Shown: positions 19,872 through 29,179 of the stretch, one piece after another
Layout of the letters: every line of letters begins with the position of its first letter
Position numbering within the stretch: the first letter of the stretch is position 1
NCBI GenBank assembly: GCA_016213175.1
Contig: JACRBF010000036.1
Span: forward strand, 1 to 36,359
Reading direction: 5' to 3'
From: Chlamydiia bacterium
GTDB lineage: Bacteria > Chlamydiota > Chlamydiia > Chlamydiales > SM23-39
DNA: 36,359 nucleotides
Notes under the pieces: model-generated
What the model was told of the DNA's origin: nothing
Database searches by the model: none
What the model saw: only the letters and a program-made list of their open reading frames with translations
Translations under genes and position numbers: made by a program

Positions 19872-20829
19872 TGGAATGGAAATTGGTCTTTTGCAAGATT
19901 TGTCCGATGGCCTCGATCCAGTGAGGAGACAGGTTGAGTGCGGGGCATCGATACGCATTAAGATGTTTAGCCTTGATGAGGGGAACATACTGTGATTCGA
20001 TTTCAAAGAGCGTCTCGATGTGATCCGAAGTGAAGGTGATGGGGACAAAAACGACATTTTTGCGTCTCTCATGCCACTGTAGAATGTCTTGAGACGCCTC
20101 TTCCGTGGATGGGCGCAGCCATTCCCCTTTGCCGAATTTAGACTGATAACACAGGCGTCCCAAAGCTGTCGGGAAATAGTGCATGCAAGCTGTAAAGGTT
20201 TGGATGCATTCTGATTCGTAGTTATCTCCTGTATCGATGAAAAGGCGGGGTACTCCATGCGCAGAAAAGAGGAGTACAGTATCCGATTCAGAGAGTTGAT
20301 GGAAATCGAGAAAGCGTTTGAGTGTTTTGTAGTGTGCTTGGATGAAGGCGGGATGAGCAGCGTATGATGCAATCCAACGGAGTAGACCGCAGCTCTTAGA
20401 GGAGAGGTGTTCTTGAAAAAAACGGGCGATACTCCCCGTTGTGGCGTAGCAAAATTGGGGAAAGAGGGGAAAGACTTGGATGTCTGGGCCCATGCAACGT
20501 TCGATCTGTTGTAAAGAGAAGGCGTGCGTAGCGGGAAGATAGCGATGAAAGGTGATCACTTTTCGCTGAAGGCGCTTTGAGAGGATGGCCCCGAGAGATT
20601 CGGTATCGGAAAAAATAGGCGAATAGCCGCCGATCCGTACGTAATCATGTTGAATGGCGCGGGCTCGTTTGCGTGCTGTTCTCTTGAAGATCAGATTGTG
20701 CAGCCACACAGGAAATGGCGTGCGGATGACATCGCGATCCGTGAGAAGTTCTACGAGAAATGGCTCGATTTCTGTGAGGTGACGCGGTCCTCCAAAATTG
20801 ATGAGAAGAAGGGGGGAGTGCGGTTGCAT
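19852..20829 (-). CDS. hemH: Ferrochelatase
   Basis: LLLINFGGPRHLTEIEPFLVELLTDRDVI, VLLFSAHGVPRLFIDTGDNYESECIQTF, CYQSKFGKGEWLRPSTEE, VVFVPITFTSDHIETLFEIE. Confidence 0.94.
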   Translation of the reverse strand: MQPHSPLLLINFGGPRHLTEIEPFLVELLTDRDVIRTPFPVWLHNLIFKRTARKRARAIQHDYVRIGGYSPIFSDTESLGAILSKRLQRKVITFHRYLPATHAFSLQQIERCMGPDIQVFPLFPQFCYATTGSIARFFQEHLSSKSCGLLRWIASYAAHPAFIQAHYKTLKRFLDFHQLSESDTVLLFSAHGVPRLFIDTGDNYESECIQTFTACMHYFPTALGRLCYQSKFGKGEWLRPSTEEASQDILQWHERRKNVVFVPITFTSDHIETLFEIESQYVPLIKAKHLNAYRCPALNLSPHWIEAIGQILQKTNFHSTTSLIR

Positions 20830-20909
20830 TTTTCCTTGTTTTGCGCTAGAGTGTAACCCTTTTGCCCATTTTACTAGATATAGTCCTTTGTAGGACTTTT
20901 GGGTGTTGC

Positions 20910-21653
20910 ATGGTACGACGCTTTTTTCTGTTATGCTTTGGATTCCTTCTGCTACAGAGTTGCGGCGCGCCGGGTGGCGGCACGCACGGAGCTGTGCGTG
21001 TTGGAATCGATTTCACTTGGTATCCGGTCGATTTTGGGGATTTGCAACCCTATGTCAATGGGTTTATGGAAGAGTTGCTTCTAGAGATCGCAAAAGACAG
21101 CGGGCTTGAGTTCGAGCGTATCCCAGCCAATTGGGACTCTGTGACAGCAGGATTGGAGGGACGTCAATATGAGGCTATTCTCTCTTCTTTGCCCCTTTAT
21201 GATTTCAATCAGGCGCGTTACGATTTTTCAAACACTGTTTTAACGCTAGGCCCTGTGCTTGCCGTGTTACAGCAGTCTGCCGATGTCAATTTAGGACAGA
21301 TGCAAGGCAGGCGCGTAGGTGTTGTATTAGGCGATCCTGCAGAAGTGATGCTTCAAAGGCAGGAGGGCGTTCTTGCGCGAGAGTACAGTTCCATTCCCTC
21401 TCTTTTAACGGCAGTCGTTGACAGAGAGATCGATGCTGCTCTTCTAAGCCGCCTGCCAGCGGTCAGATATGTGAACGATCTCTTCGCAGGAAAGCTGAAA
21501 ATTGCGACACTCCCCCTCGATGAATCGGGGATTCGTCTCGTCGTTCTGAAAGGCAAAAACCCGCGGCTCATAGGCCAATTTAACAAAAGTTTTGAGTATC
21601 TCAAAAAAAAGAACAAACTGCAAAAACTCATGCAGAAATGGCAGCTTGGTTAA
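20910..21653 (+). CDS. Periplasmic amino-acid-type solute-binding lipoprotein (ArtJ-like)
   Basis: Lipoprotein signal MVRRFFLLCFGFLLLQSCGAPGG; SBP-3 fold features (RVGVVLGDPAEVMLQRQEG..., LIGQFNKSFEYLKKKNKLQKLMQKW). Confidence 0.85.
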   Translation: MVRRFFLLCFGFLLLQSCGAPGGGTHGAVRVGIDFTWYPVDFGDLQPYVNGFMEELLLEIAKDSGLEFERIPANWDSVTAGLEGRQYEAILSSLPLYDFNQARYDFSNTVLTLGPVLAVLQQSADVNLGQMQGRRVGVVLGDPAEVMLQRQEGVLAREYSSIPSLLTAVVDREIDAALLSRLPAVRYVNDLFAGKLKIATLPLDESGIRLVVLKGKNPRLIGQFNKSFEYLKKKNKLQKLMQKWQLG

Positions 21654-21659
21654 GATTTT

Positions 21660-21833
21660 ATGACTTTTCGTGCGTTGCCCCTTCCTAGCTTTAGCAGAGT
21701 TGTAAACAGCTATTACGTAAGCGTGGTGCATGCAATGTCCCCATTCTGTCTGAGCAGAAAAAAAATTCAGCTTTTAGCGGGTATCATTTTAGCGACTGCA
21801 TCTGGTTACGGCATGTATACCCGTTCCACCTAA
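21660..21833 (+). CDS. Small ORF, 57 aa, one putative TM helix; not in the ORF track
   Basis: MTFRALPLPSFSRVVNSYYVSVVHAMSPFCLSRKKIQLLAGIILATASGYGMYTRST*. The last codons and stop lie in repeat R5. Confidence 0.35.
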   Translation: MTFRALPLPSFSRVVNSYYVSVVHAMSPFCLSRKKIQLLAGIILATASGYGMYTRST

Positions 21834-21982
21834 AAGGCATCCAAGAAAATCGATTCAAATCCTCTCAAATCGAATAAAAAAGCGAGGTTAATATTAAGTC
21901 AATATTGACCGCGCTTTTTTATTCGATTTTAGGGAGATTTCAATTCGATTTTCTTGGGTGCCTTTGAGGTGGAACGGGTATA
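21816..21982. repeat. Palindromic element, family R5 (167 bp)
   Basis: TIRs TATACCCGTTCCACCT / AGGTGGAACGGGTATA. Inner stem GAATAAAAAAGCGAGGTTAATATT / AATATTGACCGCGCTTTTTTATTC. Confidence 0.9.
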
Positions 21983-21987
21983 TATGA

Positions 21988-23163
21988 CTACCCTTTAAAG
22001 AGCGTTTTGATCTGTTCGAGGAATCCCTTTCTGCGGGGATGATTGTTAGGAGTTTCCACCTCTTCGAAAGAGCGGAGAAGCGTTTTTTGCTTTTCAGAAA
22101 GCTTAATCGGTGTCTCTACGGCCACGCGGATGAGAAGATCTCCGTGGCCTTGTCCGTGTACGTTGGGGAAGCCTTTGCCGCTAGCTCTAAGAAGCTTGTT
22201 GTTTTGAGTTCCTTCGGCAATCTGGATGCGTACAGATTCGCCAAGGGGCGTGGGCACCTCTTTTTTACAACCAAGAGAGGCCTCAACAAAGGTGATAGGC
22301 AGTTCGAGATAGACGTCGTCGCCTTCTCGCTTGAACGTTTCGCTAGGTTCTACCTCGATATAAGCGAAGAGATCGCCGGTAGGACCTCCTCCTTCGCCCG
22401 CATCGCCATAGCCGTTGATTTTAAGCCGCATGCCGTTATCGATTCCTGCAGGGATGCGGATGGTAACATGGCGTTTTTCCTTGACGCGGCCTGCGCCTGA
22501 ACAGGTTTTGCAAGGATCAGTGATTGTCTTCCCTGCGCCGTTACAGTGGGGGCAGGCGCTTGCCATGCTGAAAAAACCTCTGCTTTGGTAAACCTGTCCT
22601 TTCCCTTGGCAGGTAGAACATGTTTTGATGCCATTTTTGGAGCGAGCACCTGATCCGTGGCACGTTTCGCAGGAGACAAAGTTGTTGATGGAGATCTCTT
22701 TCTCGGTGCCTTTAGCGGCCTCTTCAAACGAGACGCGGATGGTCGTTTTTTTGCTAGCGCCTTGACGGGCCCCCCCCTCTTCTGCGTTTTCAACACCGCC
22801 TCCGAAGAGGTCGAAGAGAGATTCTCCTCTTGGGCCCCCAGAGCCGCCATTGCCGAAGGCTCCCATGAAGGTGCGGAGCGCCTCTTCCATAGAGGCGAAG
22901 CCGCCAGGAAATCCCCCAGTCCCTCCGCCCATATTGGCAGAGCCTTTGAGTCCTTCTGCTCCGTACTGATCGTAGATACGGCGCCGATTCTCGTCGCTTA
23001 AGGCTTCATAAGCTTCGGAAATGTGTTTGAACTGCTCCTCGGCTTTAGGATCTCCTGGATTGCGGTCCGGATGAAATTGAAGCGCCTTCTTGCGATACGC
23101 TTTTTTAATCTCTTCAGAGGTTGCATCGCGGGCGACGCCTAGAGAGGCATAATAATCTTTCAT
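21988..23163 (-). CDS. dnaJ: Chaperone protein DnaJ
   Basis: J domain [38 protein letters not shown]; four CxxCxGxG-type zinc repeats. Confidence 0.98.
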   Translation of the reverse strand: MKDYYASLGVARDATSEEIKKAYRKKALQFHPDRNPGDPKAEEQFKHISEAYEALSDENRRRIYDQYGAEGLKGSANMGGGTGGFPGGFASMEEALRTFMGAFGNGGSGGPRGESLFDLFGGGVENAEEGGARQGASKKTTIRVSFEEAAKGTEKEISINNFVSCETCHGSGARSKNGIKTCSTCQGKGQVYQSRGFFSMASACPHCNGAGKTITDPCKTCSGAGRVKEKRHVTIRIPAGIDNGMRLKINGYGDAGEGGGPTGDLFAYIEVEPSETFKREGDDVYLELPITFVEASLGCKKEVPTPLGESVRIQIAEGTQNNKLLRASGKGFPNVHGQGHGDLLIRVAVETPIKLSEKQKTLLRSFEEVETPNNHPRRKGFLEQIKTLFKG

Positions 23164-23179
23164 GGGACTAATCAGGTTA

Positions 23180-23374
23180 TTAATAACCGCGGCGCAAGGC
23201 GGTTTTCGTTCGTTTTGCAGCAGCCTTCGACTTTAATCTGCTTTTTACAGAAGGTTTATCGTAAAAGCGGTGCGCTTTCGCGGCTTTCATGATCCCTTCT
23301 TTGTCCAATTTTTTTTTGAGAGCGCGGAGGGCTTTATCGATGGGCTCTCCGACACGAACCTTGACGCTTGGCAT
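23180..23374 (-). CDS. rpsU: 30S ribosomal protein bS21
   Basis: [55 protein letters not shown]. Confidence 0.95.
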   Translation of the reverse strand: MPSVKVRVGEPIDKALRALKKKLDKEGIMKAAKAHRFYDKPSVKSRLKSKAAAKRTKTALRRGY

Positions 23375-23430
23375 GCGTATTCCTTCTTTGGGTTAAAAAT
23401 TAGGCTCCATTATAGGAAAACAGCTGCTTT

Positions 23431-24018
23431 TCAGCAAGGAGTAGCGAGATAATCGAGGTTGAGGGGGGCAAGATCCCCCTTTAAGAATAGCCGGTAGGCA
23501 AGAGGGGCGAGGAGATCTGGGTCTGGGACAGTTTTTACCCATTTTCCGGGAAGAGAGAGTCGTTTTTGAATTAAGGCGGGGTGGGGGGAGGCGAAAAGAG
23601 AGGCGTCCTGTAGGGTGTTTGCCGCGTTGTGAAGAGGAATGAGGAGTGGCCGCATGGAGGAAGAACGCAAGACATAGAAGCCTCCCATGCGGGCATCGAC
23701 TACGACAGTGTGGGGCTGTTCAGTTTTGAGGGTAAAGGCATAGAGGCTGCAGTAGCCGAAGAGGGGGATTTGCCAGCCGAAGGCGAGAGACTGGGCGAGG
23801 GCTGCGCCTACGCGGATGCCAGTATAAGATCCTGGGCCTGTGCCTACCGCAATGAAGTCAGGACGGGTGTTTTCTAGAAGTTTTTTTGTTTCAAGGGCAA
23901 GCGATTTGGATAGAGCGGGGCCCCCTTCGAGGAAGTGAAAGGAGATGGGGCGGTCATTTTTGATGAGGGCAATGAGTCCTTTATCACTGCTTGTCTCTAA
24001 GAGTAAACCGGTCTTCAT
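23431..24018 (-). CDS. tsaB: tRNA threonylcarbamoyladenosine biosynthesis protein TsaB
   Basis: LLLETSSDKGLIALI, DFIAVGTGPGSYTGIRVGAALAQSLAFG; synteny dnaJ-rpsU-tsaB-lon. Confidence 0.9.
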   Translation of the reverse strand: MKTGLLLETSSDKGLIALIKNDRPISFHFLEGGPALSKSLALETKKLLENTRPDFIAVGTGPGSYTGIRVGAALAQSLAFGWQIPLFGYCSLYAFTLKTEQPHTVVVDARMGGFYVLRSSSMRPLLIPLHNAANTLQDASLFASPHPALIQKRLSLPGKWVKTVPDPDLLAPLAYRLFLKGDLAPLNLDYLATPC

Positions 24019-24132
24019 GGAGAAGAGTCTATCAAGTTGCGCGTTTTTTCTCTAACCGATAAACTCGCTTGATTTTTGACGCGATGTGGTCAATAAGTAG
24101 GCTATACTGTTTGGATGAGTTAGAGGTGGCGA

Positions 24133-26625
24133 TTGTTAGACGATCCTGAAAAGCCAGAAGACAATCTCGATATTTCGTTAATTGACGATGATGAGATAGG
24201 CAGTTCCGTAAAGGCTGAATCCCATGCTTTGATTCCGGCGCTTCCCTATCCCGAGCAGCTGTATATTCTTCCTTTGAATCGGCGTCCCTTTTTCCCTGGT
24301 ATGGCAGCTCCGATCGTCATTGAACCCGGAGCCTATTACGAAGTATTGAAGATTGTTGCTAAAACGGATCATAAGTGCGTTGGCCTCTTTTTAACGCATA
24401 AAGAGGATGCCAATATTTACAAAATGTCTTTTGACGATTTGTACAAAGTGGGAGTTGTCGCGCGGATTTTACGCATCATCCCCATCGAACAGGGGGGCGC
24501 TCAGGTCGTTCTGAATATGGAAAAGAGGGTCTCGATTGAAAAGCCCGTCAAGAGCAAGCATTTGCTTGCTCAAGTGAAATATCATGATGACACGCCCCTT
24601 GCTCATCTTTCCAAAGAATTGAAGGCCTATTCAATTAGCATTATCACAACGATCAAAGAGCTTTTAAAGCTCAATCCTCTTTTCAAAGAGGAGCTGCAAA
24701 TTTTTCTCGGGCATTCCGATTTCACGGAGCCTGGAAGACTTGCCGATTTTGCGGTTGCGCTCACGACGGCAGGACGCGAAGAGTTGCAAGAGGTGCTCGA
24801 AACATTTGAAATCGAAAAGAGGATCGATAAGGCCCTTTTACTTTTGAAAAAAGAGCTCGATATTAGCCGGTTGCAGAGCACGATCAATCAGAGGATCGAG
24901 GCGACGATTTCGAAGACGCAGCGCGAATTTTTCTTACGAGAGCAGCTGAAAGCGATCAAGAAAGAGCTCGGGATGGAGAAAGACGACAAGACCCTCGATG
25001 CGGAAAAATTTGAAAAGAGGCTTAAAAAACGGGTTGTTCCTGAAGATGTGATGAAAGTGATTCGCGAGGAGATGGACAAACTGAGCGCTCTCGAGATTCA
25101 GTCTGCTGAATATGCCGTGTGCCGCAATTATCTCGACTGGCTTACGATTGTTCCCTGGGGCGTCTACAGCCAAGAGACGCACGATCTTAAAAAAGCGGAG
25201 AAGATTCTCGATCAGGATCACTACGGCCTCAAAGATATCAAAGAGCGGATTCTCGAGTTCATCGGAGTGGGTAAACTGACGGGAGGCGTGAAGGGGAGTA
25301 TCATTTGCCTCGTAGGACCTCCTGGAGTGGGCAAAACGAGTATTGGGAAGAGCGTAGCGCGGGCCCTGAACCGGCAATTTTACCGGTTTTCAGTGGGAGG
25401 CATGCGAGACGAGGCGGAGATCAAGGGACACAGGCGCACCTACATTGGCTCCATGCCGGGGAAGATGGTGCAGGCGTTGAAATCGACACAGACGATGAAT
25501 CCGGTCATCATGCTGGATGAGGTCGACAAGATGGGGGCGAGTTTCCAAGGTGATCCCGCCTCGGCCTTGCTAGAGGTTCTCGACCCCGAGCAAAACAGGG
25601 AATTCTTGGATCATTACCTCGATGTCAGATGCGATTTGTCGAACGTCCTCTTCATTGTGACCGCAAACGTGCTCGATACGATTCCGGAGCCTTTGAAAGA
25701 CAGAATGGAGATGCTCCGCCTTTCTGGATATATCCAAGCGGAAAAAATTGAAATTGCCCGCAAATACCTTGTTCCTCGGAATCGAAAATTAATGGGATTG
25801 AAGACGAAGGACGTCTCTTTTACAAAGGGGGCTCTTGCGCAGATTATCAATGGGTATGCGAGAGAGGCGGGAGTGAGGAATCTCGAAAATAATATTAAAA
25901 AAATCATGCGCAAAGTAGCTGTGAAGATTGCGCGCGGGTCAAAATCGGAAGCGCATCTCATTACCGAAAAAAACTTGACGACCTACCTGGGAAAGCCGAT
26001 TTTTACGAGCGATCGTTACTACAAAGTCAATCCGGTAGGCGTGGCGACGGGGCTTGCTTGGACCTCCATGGGAGGAGCTACTCTCTACGTCGAAGTCGTG
26101 CGGTATCCGGCTGAGAAGACGGAGATGAAGCTCACCGGCCAAGCGGGCGATGTGATGAAAGAATCTGCGCAAATTGCTTGGACGTACGCGCAGAGTCACT
26201 GCTTTATATACGCCCCGGGCATTCCCTTTTTTGAAAAATCGCAAATCCATATCCATATCCCAGAGGGGGCAACCCCCAAAGATGGGCCGTCTGCAGGGAT
26301 CACGATGGTGACTGCGATTGTATCGCTGCTCTTGAACCGTCCGATTCGAGAAAATCTCGGGATGACAGGCGAGATTACCTTGACCGGAAAAGTGCTTCCG
26401 ATCGGAGGGCTTAAAGAGAAATTGATTGCCGCGAAGCGCTCGAAGGTGAATGTACTCATCTTCCCAAGGGAAAATCTGCGCGATTATGATGAGCTGCCAG
26501 AGTATTTAAAAAAGGGCGTTGAGGTGCACTTTGTGGACACGTATATGGACGTGTTCAAGATCGCGTTCCCTCCTAAAAAAGGATCGAACCATGCAAAGCG
26601 CGTGGCCAAAAAACAAACTTCTTGA
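24133..26625 (+). CDS. lon: ATP-dependent protease Lon (TTG start)
   Basis: Walker A GPPGVGKTSIGKSVARAL, HRRTYIGSMPGKMVQALK, catalytic PKDGPSAGITM. GAGGTGG precedes the TTG at 24133. Confidence 0.97.
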   Translation: MLDDPEKPEDNLDISLIDDDEIGSSVKAESHALIPALPYPEQLYILPLNRRPFFPGMAAPIVIEPGAYYEVLKIVAKTDHKCVGLFLTHKEDANIYKMSFDDLYKVGVVARILRIIPIEQGGAQVVLNMEKRVSIEKPVKSKHLLAQVKYHDDTPLAHLSKELKAYSISIITTIKELLKLNPLFKEELQIFLGHSDFTEPGRLADFAVALTTAGREELQEVLETFEIEKRIDKALLLLKKELDISRLQSTINQRIEATISKTQREFFLREQLKAIKKELGMEKDDKTLDAEKFEKRLKKRVVPEDVMKVIREEMDKLSALEIQSAEYAVCRNYLDWLTIVPWGVYSQETHDLKKAEKILDQDHYGLKDIKERILEFIGVGKLTGGVKGSIICLVGPPGVGKTSIGKSVARALNRQFYRFSVGGMRDEAEIKGHRRTYIGSMPGKMVQALKSTQTMNPVIMLDEVDKMGASFQGDPASALLEVLDPEQNREFLDHYLDVRCDLSNVLFIVTANVLDTIPEPLKDRMEMLRLSGYIQAEKIEIARKYLVPRNRKLMGLKTKDVSFTKGALAQIINGYAREAGVRNLENNIKKIMRKVAVKIARGSKSEAHLITEKNLTTYLGKPIFTSDRYYKVNPVGVATGLAWTSMGGATLYVEVVRYPAEKTEMKLTGQAGDVMKESAQIAWTYAQSHCFIYAPGIPFFEKSQIHIHIPEGATPKDGPSAGITMVTAIVSLLLNRPIRENLGMTGEITLTGKVLPIGGLKEKLIAAKRSKVNVLIFPRENLRDYDELPEYLKKGVEVHFVDTYMDVFKIAFPPKKGSNHAKRVAKKQTS

Positions 26626-27082
26626 GCCAAATAGCGTCGAGGAAAAAGTGCGTCTTCTCCGGGCGCGCAGTTTAAAGATTGCCACACTGAACGGTTCGTT
26701 TGACGTACTCCATGCGGGGCATCTCTATATTTTGCATGAAGCACGCAAGCAAGGAGATGTCCTCATTGTGGCGCTCAATTCGGATGATTCGATTCGCAAA
26801 TATAAAAGTCCCGATCGCCCGATTATCGCTCTGCCGTATCGTCTGGAGATGATGGCTGCGCTCGAATGCGTTGATTTTGTCACTTGGTTTGAGGAGGCCG
26901 ATCCTTGCACGATCTTGCAAAAAATCCGTCCTGATGTTCATGTCAATGGTGCCGAATATGGGGACAACTGTGTTGAGGCAGAATGTGTAAAAGCCTGTGG
27001 CGGGAGATTGCACTTAGTGCAGCGCATTCCCTCTCTTTCCACCTCCAACATCGTTTCAAAAATCAAAAGCCTGAAGGGATAG
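26591..27082 (+). CDS. RfaE2/HldE-C-like nucleotidyltransferase (cytidylyltransferase superfamily)
   Basis: NGSFDVLHAGHLYILHEARKQGDVLIVALNSDDSIRKYKSPDRPI; overlaps the lon 3' end. Confidence 0.87.
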   Translation: MQSAWPKNKLLEPNSVEEKVRLLRARSLKIATLNGSFDVLHAGHLYILHEARKQGDVLIVALNSDDSIRKYKSPDRPIIALPYRLEMMAALECVDFVTWFEEADPCTILQKIRPDVHVNGAEYGDNCVEAECVKACGGRLHLVQRIPSLSTSNIVSKIKSLKG

Positions 27083-27085
27083 AGT

Positions 27086-28207
27086 ATGCGGCTGATCGGG
27101 ATTTTGCATCACGATTTCGATGCACGCAAAATCGCTGCTTTCTTAAAGCAGAAGGGTATTGAGAGCAGGTGTGAGCCTTGCTTAGATTCCCAGACGGGAC
27201 AAATTAGCTACCAACTATGGATCGTCGATGAGGATAAAATAGGGGAGGCTGCGGCCGATTTTGCTAGGTTCGAGGCGTGTTCTGCAGATCCCGAATTTGA
27301 TCTTTCTGCCTTGACAGAAACAGCTCCTCAGGAGGCCGCAGCCTCAGAAGAGGGGACTCTTGTAGGGGCGCGTCCACGCGCCTCGCCTGTGACTTTTTTT
27401 GTCATTGCACTCTGTTTTATGATCTATTTTCTCAATGGTGTCCAGGAGATGCCTATGCGTGAAGAGGGGCTGTCCGAGATGTTTCTGATGACTCCTGTCC
27501 AGGCGGCTCTCTTGTACGATCTGCCTCCCCAGGTTGCGGCTCTTGAACAGATGATTGAAGAGCATTCGATAGAGGAAAATACACGGACAGAGGATCTCGC
27601 GCCTCTTGTGCAGACCCAAATTAAAAGCTTAGAAACGATCCCTTTTTGGCGCGGAGCTTTCGATTGGTTTCTTTTAAAGGCCCATGGCAAGGATGCGAGG
27701 CTTGCAGAGGGGGAGCTTTTCTACCAGGTGCGTCACGGCGCAATCTGGCGTCTTTTTTCCCCGGCGATCTTGCATACCGAATTTTTGCATGTGCTATTCA
27801 ATATGCTGTGGCTTTGGGTGCTGGGTAGGCCGATTGAACAACGACTAGGCGTTTTGAAGACAGTTTTTCTTACACTGGGACTGGGGATTGGCTCGAATAC
27901 GGCGCAATACTTGATGAGCGGCCCTTTTTTCCTCGGCTATTCAGGCATTGTGATGGGACTTGCTGGATTTATCTGGATGCGCCAGAGGCGAGCGCCTTGG
28001 GAAGGATACCCTTTAAATCGCACGACAGTCCTGTTTCTTGCCCTGTTTGTGGGTTCGATGTTTGTCCTCACCTTTCTCTCTTTTTTCTCCGAGCTGTTTG
28101 CGAATATCGCATTTGCTCCGAATATCGCTAATACAGCCCACATTGCGGGGGGTGTGCTCGGCATGCTTTGCGGACGCTTTTCCTTCTTTGCTTGGAGAAC
28201 TCGATGA
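27086..28207 (+). CDS. Rhomboid family intramembrane serine protease
   Basis: [40 protein letters not shown] (GxSG), second His in [16 protein letters not shown]; soluble N-terminal domain. Confidence 0.9.
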   Translation: MRLIGILHHDFDARKIAAFLKQKGIESRCEPCLDSQTGQISYQLWIVDEDKIGEAAADFARFEACSADPEFDLSALTETAPQEAAASEEGTLVGARPRASPVTFFVIALCFMIYFLNGVQEMPMREEGLSEMFLMTPVQAALLYDLPPQVAALEQMIEEHSIEENTRTEDLAPLVQTQIKSLETIPFWRGAFDWFLLKAHGKDARLAEGELFYQVRHGAIWRLFSPAILHTEFLHVLFNMLWLWVLGRPIEQRLGVLKTVFLTLGLGIGSNTAQYLMSGPFFLGYSGIVMGLAGFIWMRQRRAPWEGYPLNRTTVLFLALFVGSMFVLTFLSFFSELFANIAFAPNIANTAHIAGGVLGMLCGRFSFFAWRTR

Positions 28208-29106
28208 GCGTCAAAGATCTCATCATTCTCGGCTGCTCCAGCCAACAGCCAACCCGTTTTCGCAACCACGGCGCTTATCTTCTCCGCTGGAATGACGAGG
28301 GGCTTCTCTTCGATCCAGGGGAAGGGACCCAGAGACAGTTTATTTTTGCAGACATCGCACCTCCTGTGGTGACACGAATTTTCATCAGCCATTTTCATGG
28401 CGATCACTGTCTGGGATTCGGCTCGATGTTAATGCGCCTCAACCTGGATAAAGTCACTCATCCTATCCACTGCTACTATCCTGCAAGCGGGAAAAAATTT
28501 TTCGATCGCTTACGCTACTCATGTATGTACCACGAACATATCTATGTTGTAGAACACCCCGTGCGCCAAGAAGGTCTTGTGGAAGACGACGGCAAATTCC
28601 GGATTGAAGCTGCGTTTCTCGATCATGGTGTAGAAAATATCGGCTGGCGCGTCACCGAGCCAGATGCCATTCGATTCCACAAGGAAGAGCTTAAAAAACG
28701 GGGGATCGAAGGGCCTCTTGTCAAACAATTAGAGCAGAAGAAAAGTTTGGAGATAGGGGGACGTCTCATCTCTTTGGAAGAGGTAAGCTACATACGGAAA
28801 GGGGATACCTTTGCCTATGTGGTGGATACGCGGCCCTGTAAATCGGCGCTTACCCTCGCCAAGGGCGCCCGGATGTTTCTCTGCGAGAGCACCTATCTTC
28901 AAGAAGAGTGTCGTTTGGCAGAAGAATATCAACACATGACGGCGCTGCAAGCGGCAGAGATCGCTCGCGAGGCAGGCGTGCATACGCTTATTCTGACCCA
29001 TTTTTCTGCAAGGTATCGTGAGTTAGAGGCGTTTGCTCGGGAGGCAAGGACCGTATTTCCAAATACGTTCGTAGCGGAAGATCTCAAACGATTTTCGTTT
29101 TTATAA
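28204..29106 (+). CDS. rnz: Ribonuclease Z
   Basis: [41 protein letters not shown], metal ligands ...[28 protein letters not shown]. Start overlaps the previous stop (ATGA). Confidence 0.94.
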   Translation: MSVKDLIILGCSSQQPTRFRNHGAYLLRWNDEGLLFDPGEGTQRQFIFADIAPPVVTRIFISHFHGDHCLGFGSMLMRLNLDKVTHPIHCYYPASGKKFFDRLRYSCMYHEHIYVVEHPVRQEGLVEDDGKFRIEAAFLDHGVENIGWRVTEPDAIRFHKEELKKRGIEGPLVKQLEQKKSLEIGGRLISLEEVSYIRKGDTFAYVVDTRPCKSALTLAKGARMFLCESTYLQEECRLAEEYQHMTALQAAEIAREAGVHTLILTHFSARYRELEAFAREARTVFPNTFVAEDLKRFSFL

Positions 29107-29179
29107 GTCAAAGAGGAACATCGAGAGCCATGTCCACTTTGTCCCAATGTAAAATCCGATTTTACGGAGGCGGGGAGTT

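Noticed and set aside
24077-24109. Promoter for lon (TTGACG ... TATACT)
   Set aside because: The spacer is about 21 nt, too long for a convincing sigma-70 promoter; only the -10-like TATACT is reasonable.
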